A DNA stretch of 64,000 bases. It comes from Chromobotia macracanthus. Its lineage: Eukaryota; Chordata; Actinopteri; Cypriniformes; Botiidae. Each line of letters begins with the position of its first letter. Positions within the stretch are counted from its first letter, which is position 1. Position numbers and translations under genes: made by a program. Under the pieces are notes generated by a model that made no database searches, was not told where the DNA came from, and saw only the letters and a program-made list of their open reading frames with translations. Below, in pieces: positions 12,251 through 22,700 of this stretch. The stretch covers positions 5,450,501-5,514,500 of the forward strand of contig JAZGTH010000034.1 in the NCBI GenBank assembly GCA_036877525.1, written 5' to 3'.

Positions 12251-13290
12251 ATGGTGAGAGCAAAAGAGCTGTCAGAGGCCTTCAGAAAATTTTGTTTAGC
12301 ATCCTATAAGTCTGGTACGGGATTTTAAAAGATCTCAAAAGTTTTTGTAATTAGCCATTCCACTGTCCGGAAGATCATCTACAAGTGGAGGGCTTTCAAA
12401 ACAACTGCCAGCATGCCCAGGTCTGGTCGCCCCAGCAAGTTCACCCCAAGAGCAGACCGCAAGATGCTAATAGGTCTCCAAAAACTTTAAAATGCCGGGA
12501 CCTACAGCAGGCTCTGGCTACTGTTGATGTACATTGTTGAAGTGCATGCCTCTACAATCAGAAAGAGACTGCACAAGTTTAACTTGCATGGGAGGTGTGC
12601 AAAGAGGAAACCTTTGCTGTCTGAGAGAAACATCAAGGCCAGACTGACATTTGCCAGAGAGAATGATGACAAAGACCAGGACTTCTGGAATAATGTTCTT
12701 TGGACAGATGAGTCCAAAACTGAATTATTTAAACACCAGAGCAGAGGACATGTTTGGTGTAAACCAAAGTCAGCATTCCAGGAAAAGAACCTCATACCAA
12801 CTGTGAAGCATGGAGGTGGAAGTGTCATGGTTTGGGGCTGCTTTGCTGCAGCAGGACCTGGTCAGCTCACCATCATAGAATCCACCATGAATTCTACTGT
12901 GTATCAGAAGGTGCTTGAAGAACATGTGAGACTATCTGTTAGAAAATTAAAGCTGAAGCAGAACTGGACCATGCAACATGACAATGGCGCAAAACATACT
13001 AGTAAATCAACCAAAGACTGGCTGAAAAGGCAGAAATAGAGAGTCCTGGAATGGCCGAGTCAAAGTCCAGATCTGAATCCCATTTCATACAGAGATTCTG
13101 TGGGGTGACTTGAAAAGGGCTGTACATGCAAGAAACCCCTCAAACATCTCACAGCTGAAAAAATTCAGTGGGGTAAAATTTCCTCAGACCGATGTCAGAG
13201 ACTAGTAGATGGCTACAAGAAGCGTCTCACTGCAGTTATTTCAGCCAAAGGCGGTAACACTAGCTATTATGGGCTAGGGTGTCCTATCTT
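12251..13290 (+). pseudogene. Tc1-like transposase relic
   Basis: It starts with an ATG (MVRAKELSE). The N-terminal paired-type DNA-binding region includes STVRKIIYKW and SGRPSKFTPR. The catalytic DDE domain follows: WTDES (first D, ~12700), VKHGGGSVMVWGCFA, then QHDNGAKHTSK (second D, ~12980) and WPSQSPDLNPI. Stops near 12326 and 12487, a TAG after the WLKRQK motif (13037-13039) and a disturbed block where the final Glu (EILWGDL-type motif) should lie (~13085-13110) show it is inactive. The longest open piece is 12524-13039. The enzyme would cut and paste the element at TA sites. Confidence 0.9.
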
Positions 13291-13487
13291 TTTCCTCAGT
13301 TAAAATAGGCATTTTTGTAGAATTACATTTACAGAAGATCTTAAAGACTTTTCTTCAGTTTTAATTGTTTAGTTATATTACTTTAATCTCTCTGTATTGT
13401 TAAAACTAAGACTAAAGAACAATATATTAAAAAATGTTACAAAATACACATGCTTTCACAGGGTGTCCTAATTTTTTCACATGACTG
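13276..13487 (-). repeat. Right terminal inverted repeat of the Tc1 element
   Basis: Inverted partner of 11872-12085. The inner core is AGGGTGTCCTA at 13276-13286. The outer core reads AGGGTGTCCTAATTTTTTCA. Confidence 0.85.
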
Positions 13488-13560
13488 TATATTTGTATTT
13501 TTTGTGTTATTTCAAAGCAGCTTTACATATAATGAAAAGGAAAAACACAGGATGGTAATA
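13488..13560 (-). mobile_element. LINE 3' end fragment, right of the Tc1 insertion
   Basis: TTTCAAAGCAGCTTTACATAT is the reverse complement of the LINE terminus near 19.05 kb and continues the fragment interrupted at 11871. Confidence 0.65.
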
Positions 13561-13894
13561 GAGGCATTGTAATACTATTTGCAGCTATAACATCACACTG
13601 CTGTTATTAGTCAGGGAATAAAACTTGTACAATCTAACTGAGCTGGAAGTAGGTAAACAGATATTGGGAAGATTAATAAAGAAGTCCATCACATTATTCC
13701 CACTGCTTCTGGGTGACCCATATACCGGCTATAGTCACTGGGCTGAACAGGGCTGAACTATAGCTGAACTGGGACCAGAACTGGAAAGTGTTAGTTTCCA
13801 AAACTCTAGAAAGTAGAGTTTTCAGACCTTAAATAATGCAAAGAAAACAAGTTAATATTAATTTTTAAACAACGCAATAATAATGTTTTAACTT

Positions 13895-14830
13895 AGGAAG
13901 GGTTCAAAAGTCAATATTTGGTGGAATAACCCTGGTTTTTAATTACATCTTTCATGCGTCTTGGCATGCTCTGCCAGTTTTTAACATTGCTGTTGGGTGA
14001 CTTTATGCCACTTCTGGCACAAAAATTCAAACAGCATGGCTTTGCTTGATGGCTTGATTCCAGAGGTTTTTAATGGGGTACAAGTCTGGAGATTGGGCTG
14101 GCCATGACAGGGTCTTGATCTGGTGATTCTCCATCCAAACTTTAATTGACCTGGCTATGTGGAATGGAGCATTGTCCTGCTAGAAAAACCAATCCTCAGA
14201 GTTGGGGAATACTGACAGAGCAAAAGGAAGCAAGTTTTCTTCCAAGACAATCTTGTATGTGGCTTGATTTGTGTGCCCTTCACAAAGATGAATTTGCCCA
14301 ATTCCAGTCTTACTGAAGCACCTCCGATCATCACAGATCCTCCACCAGATTTTACAGTGGGTGCGTGACACTGTGGCTTGTAGGCCTTCCCAGGCCTGCG
14401 TCTAACCATTAGACAACCAGGTGTTGGGCAAAGTTAAAGGCAACTCATCAGAGAAGATGACTTTACTCCAGCCCTCTATGGTCCAGTCCTAAAGGTCTTT
14501 TGCAAACCTCAACCTGGATCTTTGCTTCTCAGTGATGAAGGCCCTTTTCTGCCTTTAGAAGCCTGTTTTGAACCTTTCTCACCATGCACTCACCAAGCTT
14601 CCATTTGCCATTCTTTTTGTAGGTCACTTGATGTCATCCTGCGGTTTTGACTGACATTCGAATGAGCTGGCGGTCATCTCATTCAGTGGAGAGTCATTTT
14701 CACCCTCTACCAGTCTGTAGTTTTGTCTTCCCTGATGTCTGCAGCTTGAACTTGTTCTTATGAAGCACTGTGAACAGTCAATTCTTAAAATTCATGTGTT
14801 GAATGCAAGAAAAATTGGCAAGTGAGAAAA
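13895..14830 (-). pseudogene. Second Tc1-like transposase relic (minus strand)
   Basis: Read on the minus strand this is a decayed transposase of another Tc1 subfamily. Recognisable pieces include VRRRPGKAYKPQCHAPTVKSGGGSVMI at 14407-14327 (the W-R-R-P...VKFGGGSVMVWG block) and a following segment matching the region before the QQDN motif (14220-14160). Plus-strand phrases such as GGCATGCTCTGCCAG and TTGGGCTGGCCATGACAGGG are the complement of the PNSPDLNP-type C-terminus. Multiple frameshifts break it. No intact inverted repeat could be delimited; the ends are approximate. Confidence 0.8.
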
Positions 14831-15829
14831 ATTTGAGTGACTTTGCCAAATATAGGCTCAATATAGTGATGGCTAGATTATCTTCAAAATGCCAAGTCTT
14901 GTGTGGTATTTCTAGTACCTACTAAAAGTGGTGCAAAGAATGGGGAAAGAGATGGCAGCAGGGTGCACGTGGAGGCAGTGTTATGCTCTTTTGCAATGTT
15001 TGCAAAATCTTGAGTCCTGGCATTTATTTATATTTATATATATTATTTATGTGTATGTTACTTTCAGACATACCACCTACCTACAGACTGTCATGATATT
15101 GGTGTTCCCTGATGGCAGTGACCTCTTCTTCACCTGTTGATGTCACACTCCAGCCTTCCCTCACTCATGAACAATGCTTGAACTCCTCCACTTGGACCAG
15201 CAACCCACTCCCTACTTAAAGGGGACAATCCACCTTTATCAAACTGAGAACCATGACCTCAGTGCTATGTACAAAGGGCAGCAGTCAGTGGGGAGGACTG
15301 GAGTGGGGAGGACTGGACCTGAAAATGCCACAATTTTGCCATCTTTGTCTGGGTCTAGCCTGTTTTTTTATGACAGGATTGTGGCAGTCCCACATTTTAT
15401 GTCATGTGAGCATGATTCCCTGCCAAATACACCCCAAAAGTGAGCAAAATCTCCTTTTGAGGATGTCCTCATTTGTAAAAATTATAAAATATAAAATTAT
15501 ACTATAAAATTTTTATGAACATAGATTGTGCCCAAACAAAGCATTGAAACCTAAAGTGTGTGTGTGTGTGTGAGTGAGTGGTTGTCTAGACACAGGTATT
15601 GATCTTTTTTAAGAATTCCTGTAGTCTGTATCCCGGATGGGGGAATAAATCTGATAATTCCAGCAGATGTCCTGTAGAATTCTGGCTAGAGATTACATTC
15701 TCAGCAGAAAAGATCCATAAACCATCAATACAATACTGATAGCCATAGCAGTGTGAAAGCCTCCAGATCACGCTTTCATTTCCTTTGTACAAATGTATTT
15801 ACCCTATGTTGATTTACTTTATAGGTTTA
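14831..15829. other. No gene seen
   Basis: Mixed non-coding DNA with a short (GT)n run near 15560-15571. Short ORFs show no recognisable motif. Part of 15.59-15.83 kb may be the degraded start of the LINE that follows. Confidence 0.4.
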
Positions 15830-17448
15830 CATAAATTTAGTAAGATTATTTTACACGTCGGCACAAACAATGTTCGTCTCCGTCAGTCGGAGATCACTAA
15901 AGATAATATTAAAGAGGTGTGTGAACTTGCTAGTACGGTATTGGACTAGTAGTAATATATAGTAATATTCTCTTTGATATATCTGCTTATTGTGATGACA
16001 AAATACATAGCAGACTGTCTTCACTAAATGGCTGGATGTCTAAGTGGTGTTCACAGAATAGTCTAGGTTACATAGACAATTGGAAATGTTTTTGGGGTAG
16101 ATCTGACCTGTTAAAAAGAGATGGCCTCCATCCCTCTAGGGTGCTACTTATTTATCTAGAAATCTGGCACATAGTCTTATTAATACTACTAATACTTGAC
16201 TAGCTGGGGCCCAGATCAGGAAGCAGACAGACTGGCTTAACCAACCAACCATCTGCTAGCCATCATATGTCACAGATATCACATCATTTAAAACCATAGA
16301 GGAGCAACTCACGGCCTAAAAAGAGCAGCCCAGAAAATGGAACTGGTTAATTTAGCCACTCTCCTTCCATGCTGCATGGAATACCTCCAGTTTTGTTTTC
16401 CAGGCTGCTCTTTTTAGGGTGTGGGGTGCTCCTGCACAGTCAAAAAGATAAAGGACAGCAACCCAACGCAGTGGTATAACAAATGCTCGTTATAAATGTC
16501 CTTTGTCTCAAATTTACCTTTTAGTTCAAAAATACTAGAACAGGTTGTGCCTTCACAAATATGTTCCTTCCTGGAAAGAAATGGTATCTGCGAGAATTTC
16601 CAGTCAGGATTCAGACCACTCATTGTACAGAGACTGCTCTTATCAGAGTGACAAATGATCTACTCTTGTGGCTGCATCACTCTTCTAGTGTTACTCGACC
16701 ATAGCAATGCATTGACCTTGTTTCTTCTAGGCCCAACAAGATGTATATTGAGTAGTGTTACTTGACCATAGCAATGTATTGATCTTATTTCTTCTAGACC
16801 CAACAAGATGTAATTCACCAATTTAATAGAATGCATAGTCAATATCAAAACTTGAATGACTAACAACCTTCTAATACTAAATTCAGACAAAACAGAAGTG
16901 TTACTTATTGGACCAAAATCTTCCACATGGAACAACCTAGAACACTGTCTCACTCTTAATGGATGCTTTGATGGATTGCTTCATTAGCCAAGAATCTGGG
17001 TGTCATTTTTGATAGCAATTTGTCCTTTCCAATATTTGTAAAACTGCATTTTTCCATCTCAAAAAATATATCAAAACTATGACCCATGCTTTCTAAGTCA
17101 GACACTGAAAAATTAATTGGTGTCTGAATAATTAATGACATCAAGGCTTGATTATTGCAATGCCCTACTTGGCGGTTACTTGGTGGCTGCCCTGCAGGAT
17201 TAATACAAAAACTCCAGCTGGTTCAGAATGCAGCAGCCAGAGTTCACACGAGTATGCATTAATATGACCATATTAGCCCAGTTTTGTCTACACTGCACTG
17301 GCTGTCTATCAACATCGTATAAACTTCAACTTTTGCTGATTACCTACAAGGCTCTGAATGGTCTAGCTCCTCAATACCTAAGCAAGCTCCTATTTTATTA
17401 CAGTCCTTTGTGTTTACTGCAATCTGAAAATTCTGGCCATTTGGTAAT
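15830..17448 (+). mobile_element. L2-type LINE, left part (ORF1 esterase relic and ORF2)
   Basis: About 15840-16210 encodes a relic SGNH-hydrolase (esterase) domain, as carried in ORF1 of some fish CR1/L2 LINEs: HVGTNNVRLRQSEITKDNI, then SSLNGWMSKWC, IDNWKCFWG and the DGLHPSR motif with the Asp-x-x-His pair. About 16500-17440 holds ORF2 relics: FSSKILEQVVPSQICSFLE, QSGFRP, LNSDKTEVLLIGPKSS, SRLDYCNALLGG and YKALNGLAPQYLSKLL. Stops and frameshifts occur throughout. The element is split by an LTR at 17449 and resumes at 18003. Confidence 0.85.
16691..16815 (+). repeat. 67-bp tandem duplication inside LINE ORF2
   Basis: A block beginning TTACTCGACCATAGCAATG at 16691 is repeated at 16758 with a few substitutions, including the shared TTTCTTCTAG and CCCAACAAGATGTA. 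The second copy replaces the reverse-transcriptase palm and its YADD motif, which are absent from this copy. Confidence 0.8.
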
Positions 17449-18002
17449 GTCAAGGTCACGGGAATCAAACCCAGTCGCAGACAGCGTTTGAACAGAAAAA
17501 TCACTTTATTTATAAATAAATAAACCAAACAACAACCCACGGGGGGCAAAATGATAACAGGACAAGCTTTAATAACAACTAAGGAAGTCTCCAAAAACTG
17601 GAGCAAAAGTGAAACCAAAAAACCGGAAAAAGAGGGAGAACAAATGCAGGACGAAAACACGGTCGGACTAGGACTCAAAAAATAGGACTAGAAACAAGAC
17701 AAGACTCACAGCCCGGGAAAAAAGCCACATCGGAAGCAGAACGAACCGACACAAGACAGAAAACACGGGGGGCATTAAATAACACAAGGACAATGACAGA
17801 TGAACAGGTGAGCGAAATCAGCGCAGATGAGACAAGAGAACAAGGGGGCGGGTCCAAGACGCAAGACCGGAGAGCACATGGCGAATGTAAACAAAACAGA
17901 GGCCATGTGCTTCCACACAAAACAAGGACCCAGAGCATGAGTTCAGAAACAAGAACCAAACAACATGCTCTGTCAAAAAACACAGGGAACGTCAGCCTTA
18001 CA
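17449..18002 (-). mobile_element. Solo LTR (TGTCAGG family) inserted in the LINE
   Basis: Reverse complement of the LTRs at 20.4 and 55.2 kb, starting TGTCAAGG and ending in a mutated CCTTACA. The flanks are GGTAA (17444-17448) and GATAA (18003-18007), a 5-bp target-site duplication with one change. The LINE reading resumes directly on the right. No internal retroviral-type coding is present. ORFs on either strand here are incidental. Confidence 0.88.
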
Positions 18003-19115
18003 GATAATACCCAGAATTTTAAAATCAAGCGCTAGTGGTAGATCATTTTCATATTTGACACCCAAACTCTGGAACAGTCTACCCAGTACTGTCCAGGAGG
18101 CAGATACATTATGTCAGTTTACATCTAGATTAAAGACCCACCTCTTTAATCTAGTCTACACATAGTCCTATGGATTTATTACTCCAATCTCTTATGGGAT
18201 TATTAGGCTGCATTAATTAGGTAACCCGGAACCGGGGACACTTCCCATAATAACAGATGTACTGGCTCCACACTAAATCTGTCTGTCTTTCATTTTCCCA
18301 AGGTCCCCAACTGACAGTCAGCTAGTCAGCTGGATTCAAACTTTAAGACCAGATGATGGGGGGCAGGATGGTACGACCCCCGAGACAGATCATCTGGATT
18401 TGATAGACTTCTTTAGTAAACTTACCAGTAAATAATTATAACTCGTTATAATCAGCTCTCCATTCATATCCAAGAAAGTTACAAATTGCAGCTTTAACAT
18501 GCCAGAGGAGAACTCTGGAGCCCTCCTGGCTGAGCCTGGTTTCTCCCAAGGTTTCGTCTCCATTTATACACCATTGGAGTTTTGGTTCTTTGCCATTGTC
18601 ACCCTGTTGGCTTTCTTACTGGGAGACTGCTGACATCTAACTTAGCTTAGGGTTTTGTAAATTGTTAATATTTTAAACTACTCCTTTGTCTCTAATTGTC
18701 TTGCATTCTCCTTCATTGTGTAATCTTCAGGTATTTTTATTGTATATTTTTTATGTATATTTTGTACTTTTGTGTGTTGCGTGTATTTCATGGTATTATT
18801 GCAAATCCCTTATATCTCTGTCTCATAAGATGTTATCTCTTTGCATATGTCATTTCCATGTTAGCTGTAACGGCATATTTGCTTAATATGATTTTGTAGT
18901 TTTATCGGTTCAGTCAACCCTTTTTTCATAAACTTACTATAAACCTAGTATGCCTAAATAGTCTTATTAATATACATCTCAAACATAATTTGCAATAATA
19001 CCATGTATTCTTTGTTGAACATGTCTGACATTTGTTATGTATACATATGTAAAGCTGCTTTGAAGCAATGTAACCTTGTAAAAAGTGCTATATAAATAAA
19101 ATTGTATTGAAAAGT
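18003..19115 (+). mobile_element. L2-type LINE, right part (ORF2 C-terminus and 3' UTR)
   Basis: ORF2 ends with FSYLTPKLWNSLPSTVQ and FTSRLKTHLFNL, followed by a stop near 18163. The ~950-bp 3' UTR has the familiar fish LINE phrases CTGAGCCTGGTTTCTCCCAA and GTTTTGGTTCTTTGCCATTG, and ends with GCTATATAAATAAAATTGTA. Reverse-complement pieces of this UTR recur at 3.5, 6.5, 11.8 and 13.5 kb, which fixes the family boundary. Confidence 0.88.
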
Positions 19116-19359
19116 TTAGATATTGTTCTTCCTTGAATGTAACCATCATGAACTAACATCTTAGTATGTTGATAAATGTTACCACTGAGGCTCAAAAACG
19201 TTTATTTTTTTGCCACATTAAACAGTATCTGGCCCATCTGACATACTCTCAGATGTATTGTCAGGAATTACTTATTACTATAAACTTTGCAATAATGTGC
19301 TGTAACTATGGTTATGCTGACTGCTGAAATTCAGCTGACATTTCCAGTATTTTTTTAAT
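19116..19359. other. No gene seen
   Basis: A short A/T-rich spacer between the LINE end and the G/C-rich LTR-element interior. Nothing could be assigned. Confidence 0.4.
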
Positions 19360-19560
19360 TCTTTAGTATGACTGTCTGCTGCTATCCTGCGCTCGAGCCT
19401 CCTGGGTCTATTCTGGCACTCCACCCTCGTGCAACGGCTCCCTCCAAGAGGAGGAGACGGAAGGGGAGTTCTGCCCTCCTTCCTGGGTCCGTTCCTGTCT
19501 GTGTCCCGTGGCGGCATCCGCGCCTCTTGTCTGTGTCCCAGCGGCGGCGTCCGCACCTCC

Positions 19561-19787
19561 TGTCTGTGTCTCTGTCCCTGTCTCGGTTCCTGGGTCTACT
19601 TCGGCGTCCCTGGTCCCTGCCTGTGTCTCTGTCCCTCTCTCGGTTCCTGGGTCGCTTCGGCGTTCCCGGTCCCTGCCTGTGTCTCTGTCCCTGTCTCGGT
19701 TCCTGGGTTTGCTTCGGCATCCCCGGTCCCTGCCTGTGTCTCAGTCCCTGTCTCAGTTCCTTTGCCTGCTCCCAGGTCGGTTCCTGT
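19561..19787 (+). repeat. 57-bp tandem repeat, about four units
   Basis: Units start at 19561, 19618, 19674 and 19731, each opening TG(C/T)CTGTGTCTC(T/A)GTCCCT and containing CGGTTCCTGGGT (CAGTTCC in the last, incomplete one). The spacing is 57, 56 and 57 bases. A 57-bp unit equals 19 codons; the 56-bp unit shifts the frame. Confidence 0.85.
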
Positions 19788-20371
19788 GCTTGCCCTTGGG
19801 TCGTTTCCTGCGGTGGCGGCTCGTCCTGGCCATGTTCCGGCGGCAGGGCGTCCTTCTAGGCCGGGCTTTTCAGCGATGGGTCCCACATCTTGGCTCCTGG
19901 GTCCACAACCAGTGACAGCAGCTCCCCCTACTGGTCGTCCCCGTCCGGGGCTGGCAACTCCCACCACACCTCTGCCAGTCTGGACGGTCCCTCCAAGGCC
20001 TGGTCCCTGGCCCCCGAGGGTTCCCCAGCTTTGGTCCCACCAGGCCATCAGTCCTCGGTCCTCCTCCTGTGTGTCCTCCTCCTGTTAATCCTGTGTTTTT
20101 AATTTCCATTTTGATACCTTTTTTGTTGAATGTCCTCCCCTTCTTGTGTCATGTCTTGTTCTTGTCCTGTCTCGTCCTCCAGTCTGTTTGTCACCGTGTT
20201 GTTTAACGTTTTTGTAGTCTCTGTCTGCCCGTTTTGTCGTCTTTGTCTGCCCTGTTCCTGCCCCTCTTGGTCCTGCCCGTCTTGGTTCTGCCTGCCGCCA
20301 TTCCTGTCTGTCTTGTTCCTGTCGCTCTGTCTGTCTTGTGTAGGTCTGTTTGTCTTGTTTGTTTGTTAAGA

Positions 20372-20388
20372 GGGGGGGGGGGGGGTTA
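20372..20388 (+). other. Polypurine tract before the LTR
   Basis: A run of 14 G's followed by TTA, directly before the LTR start TGTCAGG. The related minus-strand copy at 56.72 kb also has a G-run (read as C's) followed by TTA before its LTR, so this is the conserved plus-strand priming site of the family. Confidence 0.75.
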
Positions 20389-21053
20389 TGTCAGGCTTCC
20401 TGTTTCTGAGTATTTCTACTCAGAAACAGGAAGGATCCTGACATCCCTGTGTTCACTGTCAGAGCATGTTGTTTAGATCCTGACTCCTTCTAGTCTTGGT
20501 TCTTGTTTCTTGGAGTCGGGATCTGAATGCATGCTCTAGGTCCTCGTCTTGTGTGGAAGCACATGGCCTCTGTTTTGGTTACATTCGCCATGTGCTCTCC
20601 GGTCTTGCGTCTTGGACCCGCCCCCTTGTTCTCTTGTCTCATCTGCGCTGATTTCGCTCACCTGTTCATCTGTCATTGTCCTTGTGTTATTTAATGCCCC
20701 TGTGTTCTCTGTCTTGTGTTGGTTCGTTGTGTAATCTTGTACTCTTGTGATTGTGTAATTTTGTAATTTCGCGATCTTATCTCGTGGTCCTGTGTCTTGT
20801 ATTCCTGTTTTTTGTAATCCTCGTCGTGTCTCCCCAGTGCTGTGAGTTTTCGTCCTGTGTTTTTTTCCAGTTTTGGTTCCGTTTTCCAGCTCCGGTTTTT
20901 GGAGAACTTTGAGTTTTATTTTTCAAGCCTGTGTTTGGTTTCCGTTTTACCCACTCGTGGGTTGTTGTTTTGTTCTTTCTTTAAGTTTGTTAATAAAGAG
21001 AGTTTTCTGTTAAACGCTGTCTGTGACTGGGTTTGTTTCTCTCTATCCTGACA
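20389..21053 (+). mobile_element. 3' LTR (TGTCAGG family), complete
   Basis: A 665-bp LTR starting TGTCAGG and ending CCTGACA. It contains an A/T-rich segment with AATAAAGAG near 20992 (poly(A) signal) and the conserved end CTGTCTGTGACTGGGTTTGT. Its first ~55 bases form a near-perfect hairpin: 17-bp arms at 20396-20412 and 20417-20433 around TTTC. Adjacent interior with a polypurine tract proves it is an LTR rather than a DNA transposon. Confidence 0.88.
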
Positions 21054-21069
21054 CACAGATGTTCTTTCA

Positions 21070-21560
21070 TGAAAAGAAAAGAGGATTTTCATGCAGGAAA
21101 AATCTGTGAGGATTTCCAGTCAAGGTTTAAGACCATATCATAGTACAGACCGCTCTCATCAGAATGATAAATTATTTGTCTGTCAGCTGCTCATGGTTGC
21201 ATCTCTCTTCTAGTGTTACTCAACCTTAGTGCAGCCTTTGACACTGTTGGTTAAAGCATCATATTTATCTGACCGATTTGTTGCTATGAGTAAAAAGGTG
21301 TCATATGGATCAAGTTCAGTACTGAGCGCTGCAGGGCTCAGTGCTTGGGCCTCTGCTTTTTGTCCTGTATATGCTCCCTCTGGGCGCAATTATTAAGAGA
21401 CATGTAGTTAGTTTTCCCATGCTACTATGATGATATTCAGCTGTATATTTCTTCAAGGCCTGATGAGACGCATTCACCAAATTTACCAAACTGACAGAAT
21501 GAATAGTTGATATTAAAATGTGATTGACTAGCAATTTTCTACTACTAAATCCATTGGTGT
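21070..21560 (+). mobile_element. LINE reverse-transcriptase fragment (same family as 16.55 kb)
   Basis: The DNA matches 16558-16700 (GATTTCCAGTCAAGGTTTAAGACC, then the TCTCTTCTAGTGTTACTCAACC segment). Read across frames it holds degraded reverse-transcriptase motifs, including a relic of the palm region near 21420. It is truncated at both ends. Confidence 0.7.
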
Positions 21561-22159
21561 GGTCTGTTGGGAATGGGCGAAGCTTTCAATTCACCAGTCA
21601 ATCTATGTTCTAACCCTCACTTATGGCCATGAAGTATCCCTTATGGTAACTTAATCGTGGTAACTATAGCTAAACCATGGTAACCAAAATTAAAGGTTTT
21701 GCTACAACTATAGCCAACAATGTTTAAACATGGTATTTGTAGTAAAACTGTGGTTATAAATTGGTAATCAATCTGGTAATCAATCAGTTTTCATAAAGGA
21801 TGGGTAGTCACCAAAAGAACATGATTTTGGATGCAAGAGGCTAAAACTAGTATTTTTCATAGGGTGTTTGGGCTGACCTGAGAGACAGCGTGTGAAGCTT
21901 GACATCTGCAATGGACAGCCAACTGGGAAGAGACTTGAGAGCAGCCCCAGGATACTCTGATGGGTTTATATCTCACACATAGCCTAGGAACACCCTGAAT
22001 CTCTCAGGAGGTAGAAGAAGTGGCCAAGAAAAAGAACATGTGGGCTGTCCCAGTCCAGTAAAAGCAAACTGAGAATGGATGGATGTGTCTCACATAAAAT
22101 CTTATGTGTCATAAAGAAAACTGAATGAGCTGTCCAATACCAAGAGGCTAGAGTGTAAA
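21561..22159. other. No gene seen
   Basis: Non-coding DNA with no motif I can assign. Confidence 0.4.
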
Positions 22160-22700
22160 TTTCATCCATTCAGCCTCTGAGATAAAACAATTGATAAAAC
22201 TCAATTGAATCTTAAAGTTTCAATCAAATGTCACACCTAGATTGTTAATGTACAACTAGTACAACCCACTAGAGGCAGGTTACATTCCAGTTATTTAAGT
22301 TTAGTGGTATTTATTATAATATTTATATATTCTGTTGTACCAAAATGAAATCACTAGCCATTCAGTCATTGATATCACTAAAACAATTTGTTAACTTGGT
22401 AATTGGTACATGTCGTCAGTTTCAAAGATGTAAAGCTAAGTATCATCAGCATAACAATCAAAACTAATTCCATGTTTCCTGAAACATCTGAACAATTTTA
22501 ACGCCAGACCACTAATACCAACATAGTTCTCAAGCCTATTCAATATAATTGAATAATAAATAATAATAAATAATGTAGAAGAGCCATAAGATAACCCCAA
22601 CACTGCTTGAATATTGCTATCATTCTCACTGTCATTAGGCAAGCCAGGTTGCTTTATCTTCTGATTGTGAAACATGACATTCTGTCACTTGTTCCACATA
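22160..22700 (-). mobile_element. LINE fragment on the minus strand (L2-like RT palm)
   Basis: The minus-strand ORF 22675-22436 ends in HGISFDCYADDT, the reverse-transcriptase catalytic loop. The phrase AAGCTAAGTATCATCAGCATA is a common fish LINE-derived repeat. Upstream and downstream boundaries are approximate. Confidence 0.55.

Larger units (their letters stand above)
11872..13487 (+). mobile_element. Tc1/mariner-type DNA transposon, complete ends, dead transposase
   Basis: The element starts CAGTCATGTGAAAAAATTA and ends in its reverse complement. It is flanked by TA on both sides (11870-11871 and 13488-13489), the Tc1 target duplication. The inverted repeats run about 213 bp at each end, and each carries the TTAGGACACCCT-like core twice (outer and inner), the IR/DR layout of some Tc1 transposons. 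The body encodes a broken DD34E transposase. Length is 1616 bp, the usual size for Tc1 elements in fish. Confidence 0.92.
19360..20388 (+). mobile_element. 3' internal part of an LTR retrotransposon, G/C-rich and Pro/Ser-rich in translation
   Basis: Base composition changes sharply at about 19.36 kb. The stretch ends in a polypurine tract (14 G's at 20372-20385) directly before an LTR. About 20035-20370 matches, inverted, the interior of the element at 56.7-57.3 kb. All three plus frames and several minus frames are open for long distances because of a 57-bp internal repeat (longest plus ORF 19429-20088). I cannot tell which frame, if any, was coding. The element lacks its 5' half: no reverse transcriptase and no 5' LTR are found. 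Confidence 0.7.

Noticed and set aside
19561..19787. CRISPR-like array
   Set aside because: The units are contiguous without spacers and lie in animal transposon DNA.
19382..20048. Long minus-strand ORFs rich in Arg, Gly and Thr
   Set aside because: They are complements of the 57-bp repeat and its G/C-rich surroundings; several frames are open at once for compositional reasons.
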